Source: Paenibacillus ehimensis NBRC 15659
GTDB lineage: Bacteria > Bacillota > Bacilli > Paenibacillales > NBRC-103111
Reading direction: 5' to 3'
Length of the DNA: 64,000 nucleotides
Assembly: GCF_004000785.1 (NCBI RefSeq)
Contig: NZ_BILX01000014.1
Span: 61,905-125,904, forward strand
Positions 15,660-24,027 of this stretch are shown in pieces. Within the stretch, counting starts at the first letter, position 1. Each line of letters begins with the position of its first letter. Both the position numbers and the translations under genes were made by a program. A model generated the notes under the pieces. The model had not been told where the DNA came from and did no database searches. It saw only the letters and a list, made by a program, of their open reading frames with translations.

Positions 15660-17591
15660 ATGAACAAATTGCTATCCTTATGTATGATTGTAAAAGACGA
15701 AGAAAAGACCCTACGGAGATGCTTAGAAAGCGTTAAGGGCCTGGTGGATGAAATCATAGTGGTTGATACAGGCTCTACAGATAAAACGGTAGAGATTGCT
15801 TCCGAATTTACCGATCATGTCTACCTGTTTCAGTGGATCAACGATTTTGCCGCGGCAAAGAACGAAGCGATAAGCAAATCCACTGCGAAATGGATTTTGG
15901 TACTGGATGCGGATGAGTATGTCCAGCCTGATGAACACCAACATCTTCGGGAACATTTGCAAAATCTTGATCATATGGCGCCACAAGGGATCGTTTTGCC
16001 GATTTTCAATTTTCTGGGCCATGTAAAAGATCGGAGATTTCTGGAATCCACAGCCGTTCGTTTGTTTACGAACCATCCGGATGTTTATTTCTTCAGACCT
16101 ATTCATGAACAAATTACCTACCGACATGGCGAAATTCATTTAACCAACTACCACTTTAAAATATTTCACACCGGTTATACGGACGAAACAAGAAGCAGAA
16201 AAGATAAATCGACCCGAAATTTATCTATTTTTGAATCTCTAAGCAACAAAACCGACTATGACTTCTTTACACTTGGAAATGAATATATGATTCTCAATGA
16301 TTATAAAAAAGCGCTCTACTATTACGAGCGGGCTTATAAAAAAGCGAAGAAGAATGAAGTCTGGTATCTTCACTGCGTTAACTCCATGATTAACGCTTAC
16401 TTTTATTTAGACAAATATAAGGAAGCCAGTGAATTGATCGAAGAATCCATTCAAAATTGGCCCCACTTTTCAGATTATTACTGCTACAGAGGCCTGGTTT
16501 ACTCTCATTTTGGTCTATATAATCACGCGATTAAATCATTTAACCAAGCGATAGAAATTGGAGAAAAACCCGCCAGCAAAAACCAACGTTTTTGGCTCAT
16601 TAGCCCTATATACGGAAGCTCACTTCCTTATTCCAAACTTTCGAATATTTATAGTTTGTTGCATGACATGCCTAATGCTGTCTACTGTTTAACCAAATTG
16701 ATGCAGCTTATGCCTGATGATCGCTTGGTGCTATATCAGTTGCTTATGATCTTAGTCTCAACGGAATCTACTTCTTCCATCGTTGATTTTCTTAAAAAAA
16801 TATACCCTGAGATGACCGCTGCCAATGCCTTGCTTTTATTCCAAATGGGGTTGCTGGTTGGCAAAAAAGAAATCACTGATCATTACTATAAGGAATGTAT
16901 ACAATTTGGCATAGAAATCTCGTCCTTTAATCTTGTTCAATATGCATTGATCATAAATAATCAGAGTCTTTTCGATCAACATATAGCAAAAATTGGCCAC
17001 TCAGACGAGCATGAAGAAACGGATCTTTCTAAAACTTTATTTTTGGCTGCCTGCCTTTGGAAGGATTTAAGCTATCTCAACCGTGTTTCGTCTAACAAGG
17101 AAATGAGTCTGACGAAAACTACGATAGAACATATCCTCTCCGGATCCTTAACAAAGGACGATGATATTGATTTATTAATAATTATCAAACTCCTTATCGA
17201 CTTGTTTAAAATGGGGCATTTTGAAGTATATGATTGGCTTATTAAGCAGTTACCTTCTCATCAAGATTCGATAGCTAATTTACTTGGAGATTACTTCTAT
17301 ACGCAAAATCAAATCGAACTAGCCTTTGACTATTATTCGATGCTGCTGCAAAAAAATATGCTTCAAGCTACAGGCTACGAAAATATAGCGCGACTGTACC
17401 TTCAGCAAGGAGAAGTAATAGAAGGGCTAGAATTTTTAAGAACCGCTCTTACGTTGAATCCTAACAATATCGTATCTTATACTTTATTTTTACAGCATTG
17501 TTCTGATGCTCAAGAAAAAGCAAAATACAAAGAATTAATGTATAACCAATTTCCTCAATACAGAGGGCTTCCATTTATAAAATCACTCTAA
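15660..17591 (+). CDS. Glycosyltransferase family 2 protein with TPR region (tandem paralogue 2)
   Basis: 643 residues, closely similar in layout and sequence to the preceding gene: GT2 opening KLLSLCMIVKDEEKTLRRCL, VDTGSTDKT and DADEYV, a shared RPIHEQ...YRHGE segment, then C-terminal TPR-like helices. AGGAGA precedes the ATG. The pair looks like a tandem duplication that diverged, so the two enzymes may add consecutive sugars or differ in acceptor. It is co-transcribed with paralogue 1 and ends at a bidirectional terminator facing the flagellar genes. Confidence 0.85.
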   Translation: MNKLLSLCMIVKDEEKTLRRCLESVKGLVDEIIVVDTGSTDKTVEIASEFTDHVYLFQWINDFAAAKNEAISKSTAKWILVLDADEYVQPDEHQHLREHLQNLDHMAPQGIVLPIFNFLGHVKDRRFLESTAVRLFTNHPDVYFFRPIHEQITYRHGEIHLTNYHFKIFHTGYTDETRSRKDKSTRNLSIFESLSNKTDYDFFTLGNEYMILNDYKKALYYYERAYKKAKKNEVWYLHCVNSMINAYFYLDKYKEASELIEESIQNWPHFSDYYCYRGLVYSHFGLYNHAIKSFNQAIEIGEKPASKNQRFWLISPIYGSSLPYSKLSNIYSLLHDMPNAVYCLTKLMQLMPDDRLVLYQLLMILVSTESTSSIVDFLKKIYPEMTAANALLLFQMGLLVGKKEITDHYYKECIQFGIEISSFNLVQYALIINNQSLFDQHIAKIGHSDEHEETDLSKTLFLAACLWKDLSYLNRVSSNKEMSLTKTTIEHILSGSLTKDDDIDLLIIIKLLIDLFKMGHFEVYDWLIKQLPSHQDSIANLLGDYFYTQNQIELAFDYYSMLLQKNMLQATGYENIARLYLQQGEVIEGLEFLRTALTLNPNNIVSYTLFLQHCSDAQEKAKYKELMYNQFPQYRGLPFIKSL

Positions 17592-17597
17592 AAAAAA

Positions 17598-17630
17598 AGG
17601 ATCAGACCAATGAAGGTCTGATCCTATTTT
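17598..17630. terminator. Bidirectional terminator between the glycan island and flagellar operon
   Basis: Perfect 11-bp stem AGGATCAGACC/GGTCTGATCCT, loop AATGAA, flanked by an A run on the left and a T run on the right. It serves the plus-strand glycosyltransferase gene ending at 17591 and the minus-strand fliT-like gene, whose stop codon lies inside it. Confidence 0.9.
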
Positions 17631-17986
17631 TTATTATCTATGAAGTAACCTTCTGCCTGCGAATAAGCTTGCTGGTATCTGTTTTTCATCAAGGTTCCGG
17701 CCTGCAGCTTATTTATCTCGGCCTTGATCATATTTTGCTCTGATTGAAGTCTTTTCTGTATGGATTGCTCCAATTCCAAGCACTCCGTAATTATTGCCTT
17801 TGCTGAGGTATCCGTTGTTGGCACACCAAATCCAAGTTGATCCAACTGTTCTCTGATCTCTTCTTGACTTGCTTGCAAAATCGTTAATTGCTCCAAGCTC
17901 TCCTCTTGATCAAAAGCAAGCAAAGAGATTTGTTTAGTAATGTCCAGTAATTGCTCCAAAAGCCGCTTTTCATGCACCGAAACCAT
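17624..17986 (-). CDS. FliT-like flagellar export chaperone (probable)
   Basis: 120 residues, helical and rich in Glu, Gln and Leu, with no membrane segment. Its ATG overlaps the fliS stop by one base (TAATG), so it is translationally coupled to fliS. In B. subtilis the gene in this position is fliT, the chaperone of the FliD cap protein. Sequence resemblance alone is weak; the call rests on size, composition and position as last gene of the fliD-flaG-fliS run. Confidence 0.6.
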   Translation of the reverse strand: MVSVHEKRLLEQLLDITKQISLLAFDQEESLEQLTILQASQEEIREQLDQLGFGVPTTDTSAKAIITECLELEQSIQKRLQSEQNMIKAEINKLQAGTLMKNRYQQAYSQAEGYFIDNKK

Positions 17987-18378
17987 TACGACTGTACCTT
18001 CGCAGGAGACTTCAAAGATTTCATGGCTTTAACCCAAGTATCTCGGAGGTCTGTCATCAACTCGATGCTTACTTGAAGAGCCTCTACATTGAGTTTAACA
18101 TTAGCCTCGAATAATTTATCTTTCATAAAAACGTATAATGCATCCAGATTCTTAGATATCTCATATTTTTTATCCAATGTTGCAATCAACTCGTCTATAA
18201 TTCTGATTGCTTTTTTGATATTCATATTTTTTGCTTCGTAATCACTTTTTTGGATCCCGTCCAATGCTTGCTTCATGAATTTGATACAACCATTATAGAG
18301 CATTAAGGTTAATTCCCACGGGGCCGCTGTCGTCACCTGCATTCGCAGATAAGTTTCTTGTCCTTGCTGTTGGATCAT
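17986..18378 (-). CDS. fliS: Flagellar export chaperone FliS
   Basis: 130-residue four-helix chaperone that binds the flagellin C-terminus, prevents premature polymerisation and delivers flagellin to the type III export gate. In B. subtilis it also cooperates with FliW and CsrA in flagellin homeostasis. Family marks are PWELTLMLYNGCIKFM near residue 20 and the helical repeat with NVEALQVSIELMTDLRDTW. It lies directly after flaG and is coupled to the fliT-like gene. Confidence 0.97.
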   Translation of the reverse strand: MIQQQGQETYLRMQVTTAAPWELTLMLYNGCIKFMKQALDGIQKSDYEAKNMNIKKAIRIIDELIATLDKKYEISKNLDALYVFMKDKLFEANVKLNVEALQVSIELMTDLRDTWVKAMKSLKSPAKVQS

Positions 18379-18383
18379 TCGTG

Positions 18384-18782
18384 TTACCTCTTTTCGTCTA
18401 TAATTATGCCGCAGATATCCTGAAGTTTTGCAACGAGATCCAATAGTTTTTCAGGCGGGATTTCCCGAATAATTTCATTTGTTTCTTGATTAAGCACTTT
18501 TACCATAATTTCGCCTGTTTTTTGGTGAACCCGATATTCAAATCTTTTTTCGACGCCTTGAAGAGCTTTATTGGCTTTTTGAATCGCTTTGACTACGGCT
18601 TCCTCAGAAATGGACAACTCAAACTTCTCTTTCTTCAACAGCTCTGTTGCACTAGGAGAGGTATTGGGTACGTACCCAACACTTCCATAACTATCTATCT
18701 GAACCGTTGAATCTGTCCCGTTTTTTACTGATCCTGTCATACCCGTCATGTTAGTCGAGGAAGGCATTGAATTCATTTCCAT
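18384..18782 (-). CDS. flaG: FlaG-family flagellar protein
   Basis: 132 residues. The C-terminal half is the FlaG domain, with VKVLNQETNEIIREIPPEKL and a C-terminal LQDICGIIIDEKR; the N-terminal half is low-complexity Ser/Thr/Asn. FlaG proteins influence filament length and lie beside fliD in many bacteria; the B. subtilis equivalent is YvyC. The ATG at 18780-18782 is preferred, with GAGGTG six bases upstream; a GTG at 18791 lies inside that ribosome site. It is 5 bases upstream of fliS in the same operon. Confidence 0.9.
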   Translation of the reverse strand: MEMNSMPSSTNMTGMTGSVKNGTDSTVQIDSYGSVGYVPNTSPSATELLKKEKFELSISEEAVVKAIQKANKALQGVEKRFEYRVHQKTGEIMVKVLNQETNEIIREIPPEKLLDLVAKLQDICGIIIDEKR

Positions 18783-18812
18783 TAAATTCACCTCACCTTT
18801 ACAAACAAGAAG

Positions 18813-20594
18813 TTACATTCTTTGGGCTAACCATGAGCTTTGAGCATTACTTTTCTGAATCGCTTTTTCCATTTGTGCAAACATGACATAATAATTGTTT
18901 TCTTTTTTCTTCATTTTTGCTTCGAGATCCGCGATTTTGCGCTCAAACGTCTTCATAGAGGAGCCCAATGTTGTGTTAATATCATTTTCAACAGTTCCCG
19001 GTTTGCCTGCTTTTTCGGATAACTCATTGATGGATGAACCGATTTGGTCAAACATGCGCTGAGCAATACCTTTTTGCTTGTATTTGGCCTCCTCAGATAA
19101 ACCCGAGTCTGCCGGAAAATTAGTAAACATAGCAATTACTGAATCCGGATCACTAGCCAAAGCTTGCTTAAGCTTGGTTTCATCGATCGTTAACTTTGCC
19201 GCATCTTCCGGTTTATTGATGTTGTACGGCATCGTCGTAATACCAATTTTATAAAGCGCATTATAATCTTGCGTTACCCCTTCAACGGTTTCGCTTGTCA
19301 TTCTTCTTAAGGAGCTCAACGTTTTGGAAACGATGCTATCTCTTCGAATCAGGCCGCTCTTGGCTTTTTCTTCCCAAAGCTTGATGTCGGCCTCTTTCAT
19401 ATCCTTTTTCTCATCGTCGCTCAAAGGATCGTAGCCGCGATATTTGTCTTCATTCAAGCGTTTGCCCATTAACTCGACAGTTTCGTTGTACTTGGTGACA
19501 AAATTGACGATTTTGTTGAAGAGAGCCTCCGTATCTTTAGTCACCGAAACGTTAACGACCGTTGCAGGAGGCGTGGTTTGATTTAAGGTGTAGGTAATGC
19601 CACTTTTGGTAAAGGTATTGGATTGTTCGTAATACTGCACACCGTCGATTTGAACACTTGCATCTTGCCCATAGACCGGGCTGCTGTCAACGAATTTTAA
19701 CCCGGCTAAAATGGAACTATCGGTGCCAGTTAAGTCTACCTTCGCCGTACTCCCCGTACCTTTGGATGTAAAAATAACTTTATCGCTTGCTACATCGTAA
19801 CTCATCGTTACACCGGCAGCGGACGTGTTCACTTTAGTCATGATATTAGATAATGAATCTCCCGGTCCGATAGCCACCGTTTTCCCATTAATGACCATGT
19901 TTCCGGAGAATCCTATCGGAGCAGCGCTATCCAGTCTATTGGATCTTTGAGTTCCGGCTGCAAATCCAAGAGCTGTTAACCCATTGTTGCCAGCCACATC
20001 TGATAATGTGACTTGTCCTGTACTATTGAATTTAAGCTGGTCGTTACTTGCTCCTGTTAAACTAACCGATACGGCAGCGCCAAAAGCGGCAGAGAGCTGT
20101 GTGTTAATCTCATCTCTTAGAGTAGCAGGAGTATAGGAGGCATTAGGGGTTAGCGTGATCGTCTTCCTAATACCATTAACGGTAATATCAAACTTGTTAT
20201 TGCTGGAATCGATCGAGGTCGTTCCGGGCAAGCTGCTTCCCGCAAGATCATTCGTTATTGCCGAGCTGCTCGATTTACTCGCTCCGCTTGCCAATCTATC
20301 AACAGTAATCGTATGATTCATAATATTGGAACTTCCATCCGACGATACGGTTACTGCGGCATTCGTGGATGCTGCTTTAGTCGCCTTCCAATCGCCGCTT
20401 AATTTCATATCATCGACAACCGATTTAAAACTGGACAGCTTCGTATTAATTTCCCGATACAACCCCATCGTCCAAGATGTCTGGGTTTTCTTTTTAGTCA
20501 TTTTGGTTAATGGCATCCGTTCCGCCTTCATCAGGTCGCTTACCATTTTGTCGATATCAAGTCCCGAGCTCATACCGGTAATTCTCATAGGCAT
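18813..20594 (-). CDS. fliD: Flagellar filament capping protein FliD
   Basis: 593 residues. FliD forms the pentameric cap that inserts flagellin at the filament tip. The N-terminal domain starts MPMRITGMSSGLDIDKMVSDL, typical of FliD_N; the C-terminal domain ends with a coiled-coil region (EAKMKKKENNYYVMFAQMEK). The middle holds the Ser/Thr/Gly-rich D2-D3 domains. A GGGGGCG-like site lies about 5 bases before the ATG. It heads the fliD-flaG-fliS-fliT run and has a candidate sigma-D promoter just upstream. Confidence 0.96.
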   Translation of the reverse strand: MPMRITGMSSGLDIDKMVSDLMKAERMPLTKMTKKKTQTSWTMGLYREINTKLSSFKSVVDDMKLSGDWKATKAASTNAAVTVSSDGSSNIMNHTITVDRLASGASKSSSSAITNDLAGSSLPGTTSIDSSNNKFDITVNGIRKTITLTPNASYTPATLRDEINTQLSAAFGAAVSVSLTGASNDQLKFNSTGQVTLSDVAGNNGLTALGFAAGTQRSNRLDSAAPIGFSGNMVINGKTVAIGPGDSLSNIMTKVNTSAAGVTMSYDVASDKVIFTSKGTGSTAKVDLTGTDSSILAGLKFVDSSPVYGQDASVQIDGVQYYEQSNTFTKSGITYTLNQTTPPATVVNVSVTKDTEALFNKIVNFVTKYNETVELMGKRLNEDKYRGYDPLSDDEKKDMKEADIKLWEEKAKSGLIRRDSIVSKTLSSLRRMTSETVEGVTQDYNALYKIGITTMPYNINKPEDAAKLTIDETKLKQALASDPDSVIAMFTNFPADSGLSEEAKYKQKGIAQRMFDQIGSSINELSEKAGKPGTVENDINTTLGSSMKTFERKIADLEAKMKKKENNYYVMFAQMEKAIQKSNAQSSWLAQRM

Positions 20595-20631
20595 AAAAAC
20601 GCCCCCTTTTCCATAGTGGTCTTTACTTCAT

Positions 20632-20658
20632 TTATCGTAATTTTCGCAATAAAATTAA
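20632..20658 (-). promoter_or_regulatory. Possible sigma-D promoter of fliD
   Basis: On the minus strand TTAA (20655-20658), 15 bases, TACGATAA (20632-20639), matching TAAA-N15-GCCGATAA at 9 of 12 positions with correct spacing. Located between the glycosyltransferase stop and the fliD start. Confidence 0.35.
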
Positions 20659-20664
20659 AGGGTT

Positions 20665-21714
20665 TTATAAAAATTTTAGTCTTTCCATAGCAGGCTTGTA
20701 TCCTTCAGAGGCTGAAGTTAAATAGTATTCTCTGGCTTTAGTTACATTACCGAGAATTTCGTAGTACACTCCTAGATTATAAGCGGCTTTGTAAGTGCCA
20801 ACACCGGCAACGGAAGTATATTTGGTGCTCTCTCCAATGGCTAAAGCTTTTTGAAATGCCGGGGCAATTCGTTGGATATTTCCCGTGTCCATTGCGAGTA
20901 AGCCTTGCAAAAAGGGAAGGTCCGGAAAATCAGGATAGTCGTTTTCAAAATTAATAAGCAATTGCTCCGCCTCTGAACTTCTCCCGGTCTCTTTTAATGC
21001 ATATCCCAACATAACCAAAGCTACAGGAAAATACAGCCGCTCCGCTTCCCCGATGTTTAAAGACTGCACTAAATATCGGATAGCTTGGAAATAATCGTTT
21101 TGCGAAAAGTAGATCTTGCCCATTTGATAGAGCATATAACCGTCGGTCGGATTCTCTTCCAGGTGCTTTTTATATAAAGGCAGATACCTGCTCATTTTAT
21201 TCTTCTGATCGTAATGGTCTTGCTCATAACCATAGTGGGTAACGGTCAAATTCATTGGTTTAAACTCGGCCGGGGCATCTTTATAATAAATTTGCTCATG
21301 AACAATTCCATGAAACAAGTACATTCCGTCGTTAGGGTAGAATCGTACCATTCGATGGGTTTTGATCTCATCCTCTATCTGGTTCTTTATAACAATGGAA
21401 GCACACGTTTTCGGGTAGTGCATAATAAATTGAGTTATAATCTCATCGGTATTTGCAGGGAGTGTTTCATCTGCATCAAGTACAAGAATATAGTCTCCTG
21501 TAGCGAAGGAACTACAAAAATTTCTTGCATCGGAAAAACTATCATTCCATGTGTAGTCTTTTACTAGTGCTCCGCTGGATTGGGCAATTTGAACAGTCAA
21601 ATCTGTGGATCCTGTGTCCAGCACAATGACCTCATAATCAGGAGGGATGCTGGCCAAAGCGTTTTTAATGCAATCCTGTTCATTTTTCACAATCATACAA
21701 ACGCTTACTTTCAT
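20665..21714 (-). CDS. Glycosyltransferase family 2 protein with TPR region, between hag and fliD
   Basis: 349 residues. GT2 domain of about 215 residues (VSVCMIVKNEQDCIKNAL, LDTGSTDLT, VLDADETLP) plus a short TPR-like C-terminal region. Same family as the two island paralogues but half their helical length. It lies directly downstream of hag behind a 20-bp palindromic terminator, with its own GGAGG site. Its position inside the flagellar operon strongly suggests that flagellin is its acceptor; that is inference from context. Confidence 0.85.
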   Translation of the reverse strand: MKVSVCMIVKNEQDCIKNALASIPPDYEVIVLDTGSTDLTVQIAQSSGALVKDYTWNDSFSDARNFCSSFATGDYILVLDADETLPANTDEIITQFIMHYPKTCASIVIKNQIEDEIKTHRMVRFYPNDGMYLFHGIVHEQIYYKDAPAEFKPMNLTVTHYGYEQDHYDQKNKMSRYLPLYKKHLEENPTDGYMLYQMGKIYFSQNDYFQAIRYLVQSLNIGEAERLYFPVALVMLGYALKETGRSSEAEQLLINFENDYPDFPDLPFLQGLLAMDTGNIQRIAPAFQKALAIGESTKYTSVAGVGTYKAAYNLGVYYEILGNVTKAREYYLTSASEGYKPAMERLKFL

Positions 21715-21734
21715 TTAGCAGCCTCCTGTTTTTA

Positions 21735-21779
21735 TTAATACAAAGAGCCCATTAATCCATAATGGGCTCTTTGTATTAA
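21735..21779. terminator. 20-bp perfect palindromic terminator after hag
   Basis: Perfect 20-bp arms (21735-21754 and 21760-21779) around a 5-base loop, with a GC-rich core GAGCCC/GGGCTC and T-rich 3' side. It begins about a dozen bases past the flagellin stop, so it should end most hag transcripts and leave read-through for the glycosyltransferase gene. Confidence 0.9.
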
Positions 21780-21790
21780 AGCTAAGCAGA

Positions 21791-22603
21791 TTAACGAAGC
21801 AATTGCAGTACGCCTTGAGGCGCTTGGTTTGCTTGAGCCAACATCGAGTTGGAAGCTTGTTGCAGGATGTTGAGCTTCGTGTAGTTCATCATTTCTTTTG
21901 CCATATCGGTATCGCGGATACGGGATTCTGCAGCTTGCAGGTTCTCGGTAGTTGTTCCCAAGTTGTTGTAAGTGTGCTCCAATTGGTTTTGAACAGCACC
22001 AAATGCGGAACGAGCTTTGTTGATTTTCAGAACGTCGTTGTCGATATTTGCCAACGCCGTGCTTGCTCCACCTTGAGTTGCAAGGCTTTGACCATTGATC
22101 GAAAGGTTGGTAACCTTAATGTTTTGGAGAGAAACAGTGATTGTATCTCCGCCATTGTCGCCCATTTGGATAAGAACAGATGCTTGCGAGCCATCCAAAA
22201 CGCCGATACCATTGAATTTTGTTTTTGTAGCGATGTTGTCGATTGCGGAGCTCAAAGATTTGAACTCTTCGTCGATAGCTGCCAAGTCGGAACCGTTGTA
22301 TGTACCGTTCGCTGCTTTTACAGCCAGCTCTTTCATACGGGACAGCATATCGGATACTTCGTTCATTGCGCCCTCAGCCGTTTGCACGAGGGAGATACCG
22401 TCTTGAGCGTTGGATTGAGCTTGGTTCAACGCTCTGATTTGCGTACGCATTTTTTCCGAGATGGAAAGACCAGCAGCGTCGTCAGCAGCGCGGTTGATGC
22501 GGTAGCCGGAAGACAATTTCTCGCTGGATTTACCTTGAGCGATGTTGTTCAAGCTCATGTTGCGGTGCGCGTTCATTGCGTTAAGATTGTGGTTGATAAT
22601 CAT
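21791..22603 (-). CDS. hag: Flagellin
   Basis: 270-residue flagellin, the filament subunit. It has the conserved N-terminal D0-D1 region (MIINHNLNAMNAHRN, then SSGYRINRAADDAAGLSISE) and the C-terminal helix (NILQQASNSMLAQANQAPQG ending VLQLLR). The central variable region is very short, so the protein is essentially D0-D1 only. Ser, Thr and Asn are abundant in the central part (about residues 140-190), where glycans are normally attached. GGAGG precedes the ATG. It is controlled by an excellent sigma-D promoter and, by family knowledge, by CsrA/FliW encoded immediately upstream. Confidence 0.98.
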   Translation of the reverse strand: MIINHNLNAMNAHRNMSLNNIAQGKSSEKLSSGYRINRAADDAAGLSISEKMRTQIRALNQAQSNAQDGISLVQTAEGAMNEVSDMLSRMKELAVKAANGTYNGSDLAAIDEEFKSLSSAIDNIATKTKFNGIGVLDGSQASVLIQMGDNGGDTITVSLQNIKVTNLSINGQSLATQGGASTALANIDNDVLKINKARSAFGAVQNQLEHTYNNLGTTTENLQAAESRIRDTDMAKEMMNYTKLNILQQASNSMLAQANQAPQGVLQLLR

Positions 22604-22668
22604 GTGATTGTTCCTCCTTGAATTTTAAATTCATTCACGTCCGTGTGAATATAGGGATTGTTCCCTAC
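22604..22668 (-). promoter_or_regulatory. hag 5' leader with hairpin and probable CsrA target
   Basis: The leader contains a 5-bp hairpin AGGGA/TCCCT (22653-22666) with a GGA element, and a second GGA inside the Shine-Dalgarno context CAAGGAGGAAC (22609-22619). In B. subtilis CsrA represses hag by binding two GGA-containing sites, one over the Shine-Dalgarno sequence. csrA and fliW lie just upstream, so the same arrangement is likely. Confidence 0.5.
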
Positions 22669-22676
22669 AATTAGTT

Positions 22677-22703
22677 ATATCGGCACATAGACTTCAAATG
22701 TTA
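22677..22703 (-). promoter_or_regulatory. Sigma-D promoter of hag
   Basis: On the minus strand TAAC (22700-22703), exactly 15 bases, GCCGATAT (22677-22684), one mismatch in each half against TAAA-N15-GCCGATAA. It lies between csrA and hag, with a leader of about 65-70 bases. Confidence 0.85.
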
Positions 22704-22713
22704 ATAGCTTTTT

Positions 22714-22950
22714 TTAACTTTTTTCTGCCGACTTCATCATCTTCTTTAACTTGCCTAGGTCTAGTTTTACCGATAAAGCTTCCTGATTGCTTTGCTGAAT
22801 CGCTTCAATTAATTCTTTTCGGTATATTTTAATATCGCTGGGGGCCTTAATACCTATTTTTACTTGATCCCCTTCAATAGCTGAGATTACAATTTCAATA
22901 TTGTCATGAATCATGATCGACTGCCCTTTTTTTCGGGATAAGACCAACAA
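22714..22950 (-). CDS. csrA: Carbon storage regulator CsrA, translational repressor of flagellin
   Basis: 78-residue dimeric RNA-binding protein. It starts [13 protein letters not shown] and contains the conserved core [18 protein letters not shown], with a C-terminal extension as in Bacillus. The frame opens with TTG at 22950 after a GGTGAG site; a second TTG follows immediately. In B. subtilis CsrA blocks hag translation until FliW, released as flagellin is exported, binds and inhibits it. Gene order fliW-csrA-hag is conserved here. Confidence 0.97.
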   Translation of the reverse strand: MLVLSRKKGQSIMIHDNIEIVISAIEGDQVKIGIKAPSDIKIYRKELIEAIQQSNQEALSVKLDLGKLKKMMKSAEKS

Positions 22951-22967
22951 AGCGGCTCACCGCCTTT

Positions 22968-23375
22968 CTATTTATTCGTCTTGTCGAATAGAGGAGTTTT
23001 AATGTCATAGTCATATTGGGGCGGGAGTACGATTTGCCGCCCGCTTAAGTTTTTAATATTAATGATGATTGGTGCCATTAAGTTCATGGTCGAGGCTTCA
23101 AACGGCTCTCTGACGGTAACGATACAAAGAACCAACGCTTCTTCTTCCGACGACAGCGCAAGCTGATCGATATCGTCCTGTGTTAACTCGAAAGTATAAT
23201 CTTGAAAATGCACGAACGGCATGCCTACCACAAATCCAATATTTTCATCATCCAAGCTTTGAAAATAAGCGAACTCTGTCCCTTCGATATACTGCAGCTC
23301 ATATTGATTATAGTTCTTGAAACCTAAAATACTGCCGTTCAGATTGAATGCCTTTCCATTCAGTTGTTCCAGCAT
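22968..23375 (-). CDS. fliW: Flagellar assembly factor FliW
   Basis: 135-residue beta-barrel protein, close to the family norm of about 140-150. Family marks are GSILGFKNYNQYEL near the start, FVVGMPFVHFQDYTF and LMAPIIINIKNLSGRQIVL. FliW binds either flagellin or CsrA; free FliW antagonises CsrA so flagellin synthesis follows export. GGAG precedes the ATG. It is 17 bases upstream of csrA. Confidence 0.96.
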   Translation of the reverse strand: MLEQLNGKAFNLNGSILGFKNYNQYELQYIEGTEFAYFQSLDDENIGFVVGMPFVHFQDYTFELTQDDIDQLALSSEEEALVLCIVTVREPFEASTMNLMAPIIINIKNLSGRQIVLPPQYDYDIKTPLFDKTNK

Positions 23376-23398
23376 AGGAATGCTCCTTTCAAATATGC

Positions 23399-23426
23399 AA
23401 AGGCTATAGCATTAGCTATAGCCTTT
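23399..23426. terminator. Hairpin between the DUF6470 gene and fliW
   Basis: Perfect 12-bp arms AAAGGCTATAGC/GCTATAGCCTTT around loop ATTA, directly after the DUF6470 stop and just before the fliW ribosome site. The following T run is weak, so it probably tunes rather than blocks transcription into fliW-csrA. Confidence 0.55.
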
Positions 23427-23433
23427 AATTGTT

Positions 23434-24003
23434 CTACTTATACCAGTCGTACTCGCTTACCGTTATTTTGATAGATTGCATTTGCCTCATATAAATATCA
23501 ACCTTGCCCGGGGTATAGGTGAACTCGGGCTTCGACACGGTATAATTGATTTCCGGTTTATTCGCTTGAATGTTGATTTGCGGAGTATTCATCGTGTAAC
23601 TTATTTTAACGTTCATAAAAGACGCCGGTCCTACATATTGAATCTCAGGCTTATCCTGCAAGGCTCCTTTGGAGATATCGGCAAAAGCATTGGACGGATT
23701 TGTAATTTGCGCCATTCGCTTGCCTTCTTCGACTTTTTTGGCCAATCCTTGCAGAAATACGGAGTCCATTTGGCTATAAATCATATTCAGCCAAGCCTGA
23801 TGGCCCCCTTTGGCATAGGCCTGCCAAGCCTGTGACGAATCGATTTGCAGCTCGCCCTGTGGACTATGAAACTCAAGTGTGGCCGGCTTCTGTTCTATCG
23901 TTTGCTGACCTGGAGAGTTGCGTTCGATTTCCTGCTTCGCATTGTTCGTCTCCATGCCGATTTGGCCCAATGTTTGTTCAATGGATAATCGAAGTAATCT
24001 CAC
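23434..24003 (-). CDS. DUF6470 family protein (YviE-like)
   Basis: 189-residue protein starting at GTG 24003 behind AGGAGGG. The N-terminus RLLRLSIEQTLGQIGME and a C-terminal region of repeated NTPQINIQ, KPEINYTV, KPEFTYTPG beta-type segments match the B. subtilis YviE family found between flgL and fliW. The function is not established. Constant position in the flagellar operon suggests a role in late flagellar assembly. Confidence 0.85.
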   Translation of the reverse strand: MRLLRLSIEQTLGQIGMETNNAKQEIERNSPGQQTIEQKPATLEFHSPQGELQIDSSQAWQAYAKGGHQAWLNMIYSQMDSVFLQGLAKKVEEGKRMAQITNPSNAFADISKGALQDKPEIQYVGPASFMNVKISYTMNTPQINIQANKPEINYTVSKPEFTYTPGKVDIYMRQMQSIKITVSEYDWYK

Positions 24004-24027
24004 CTAATCCCTCCTAGGACAAGGCAT

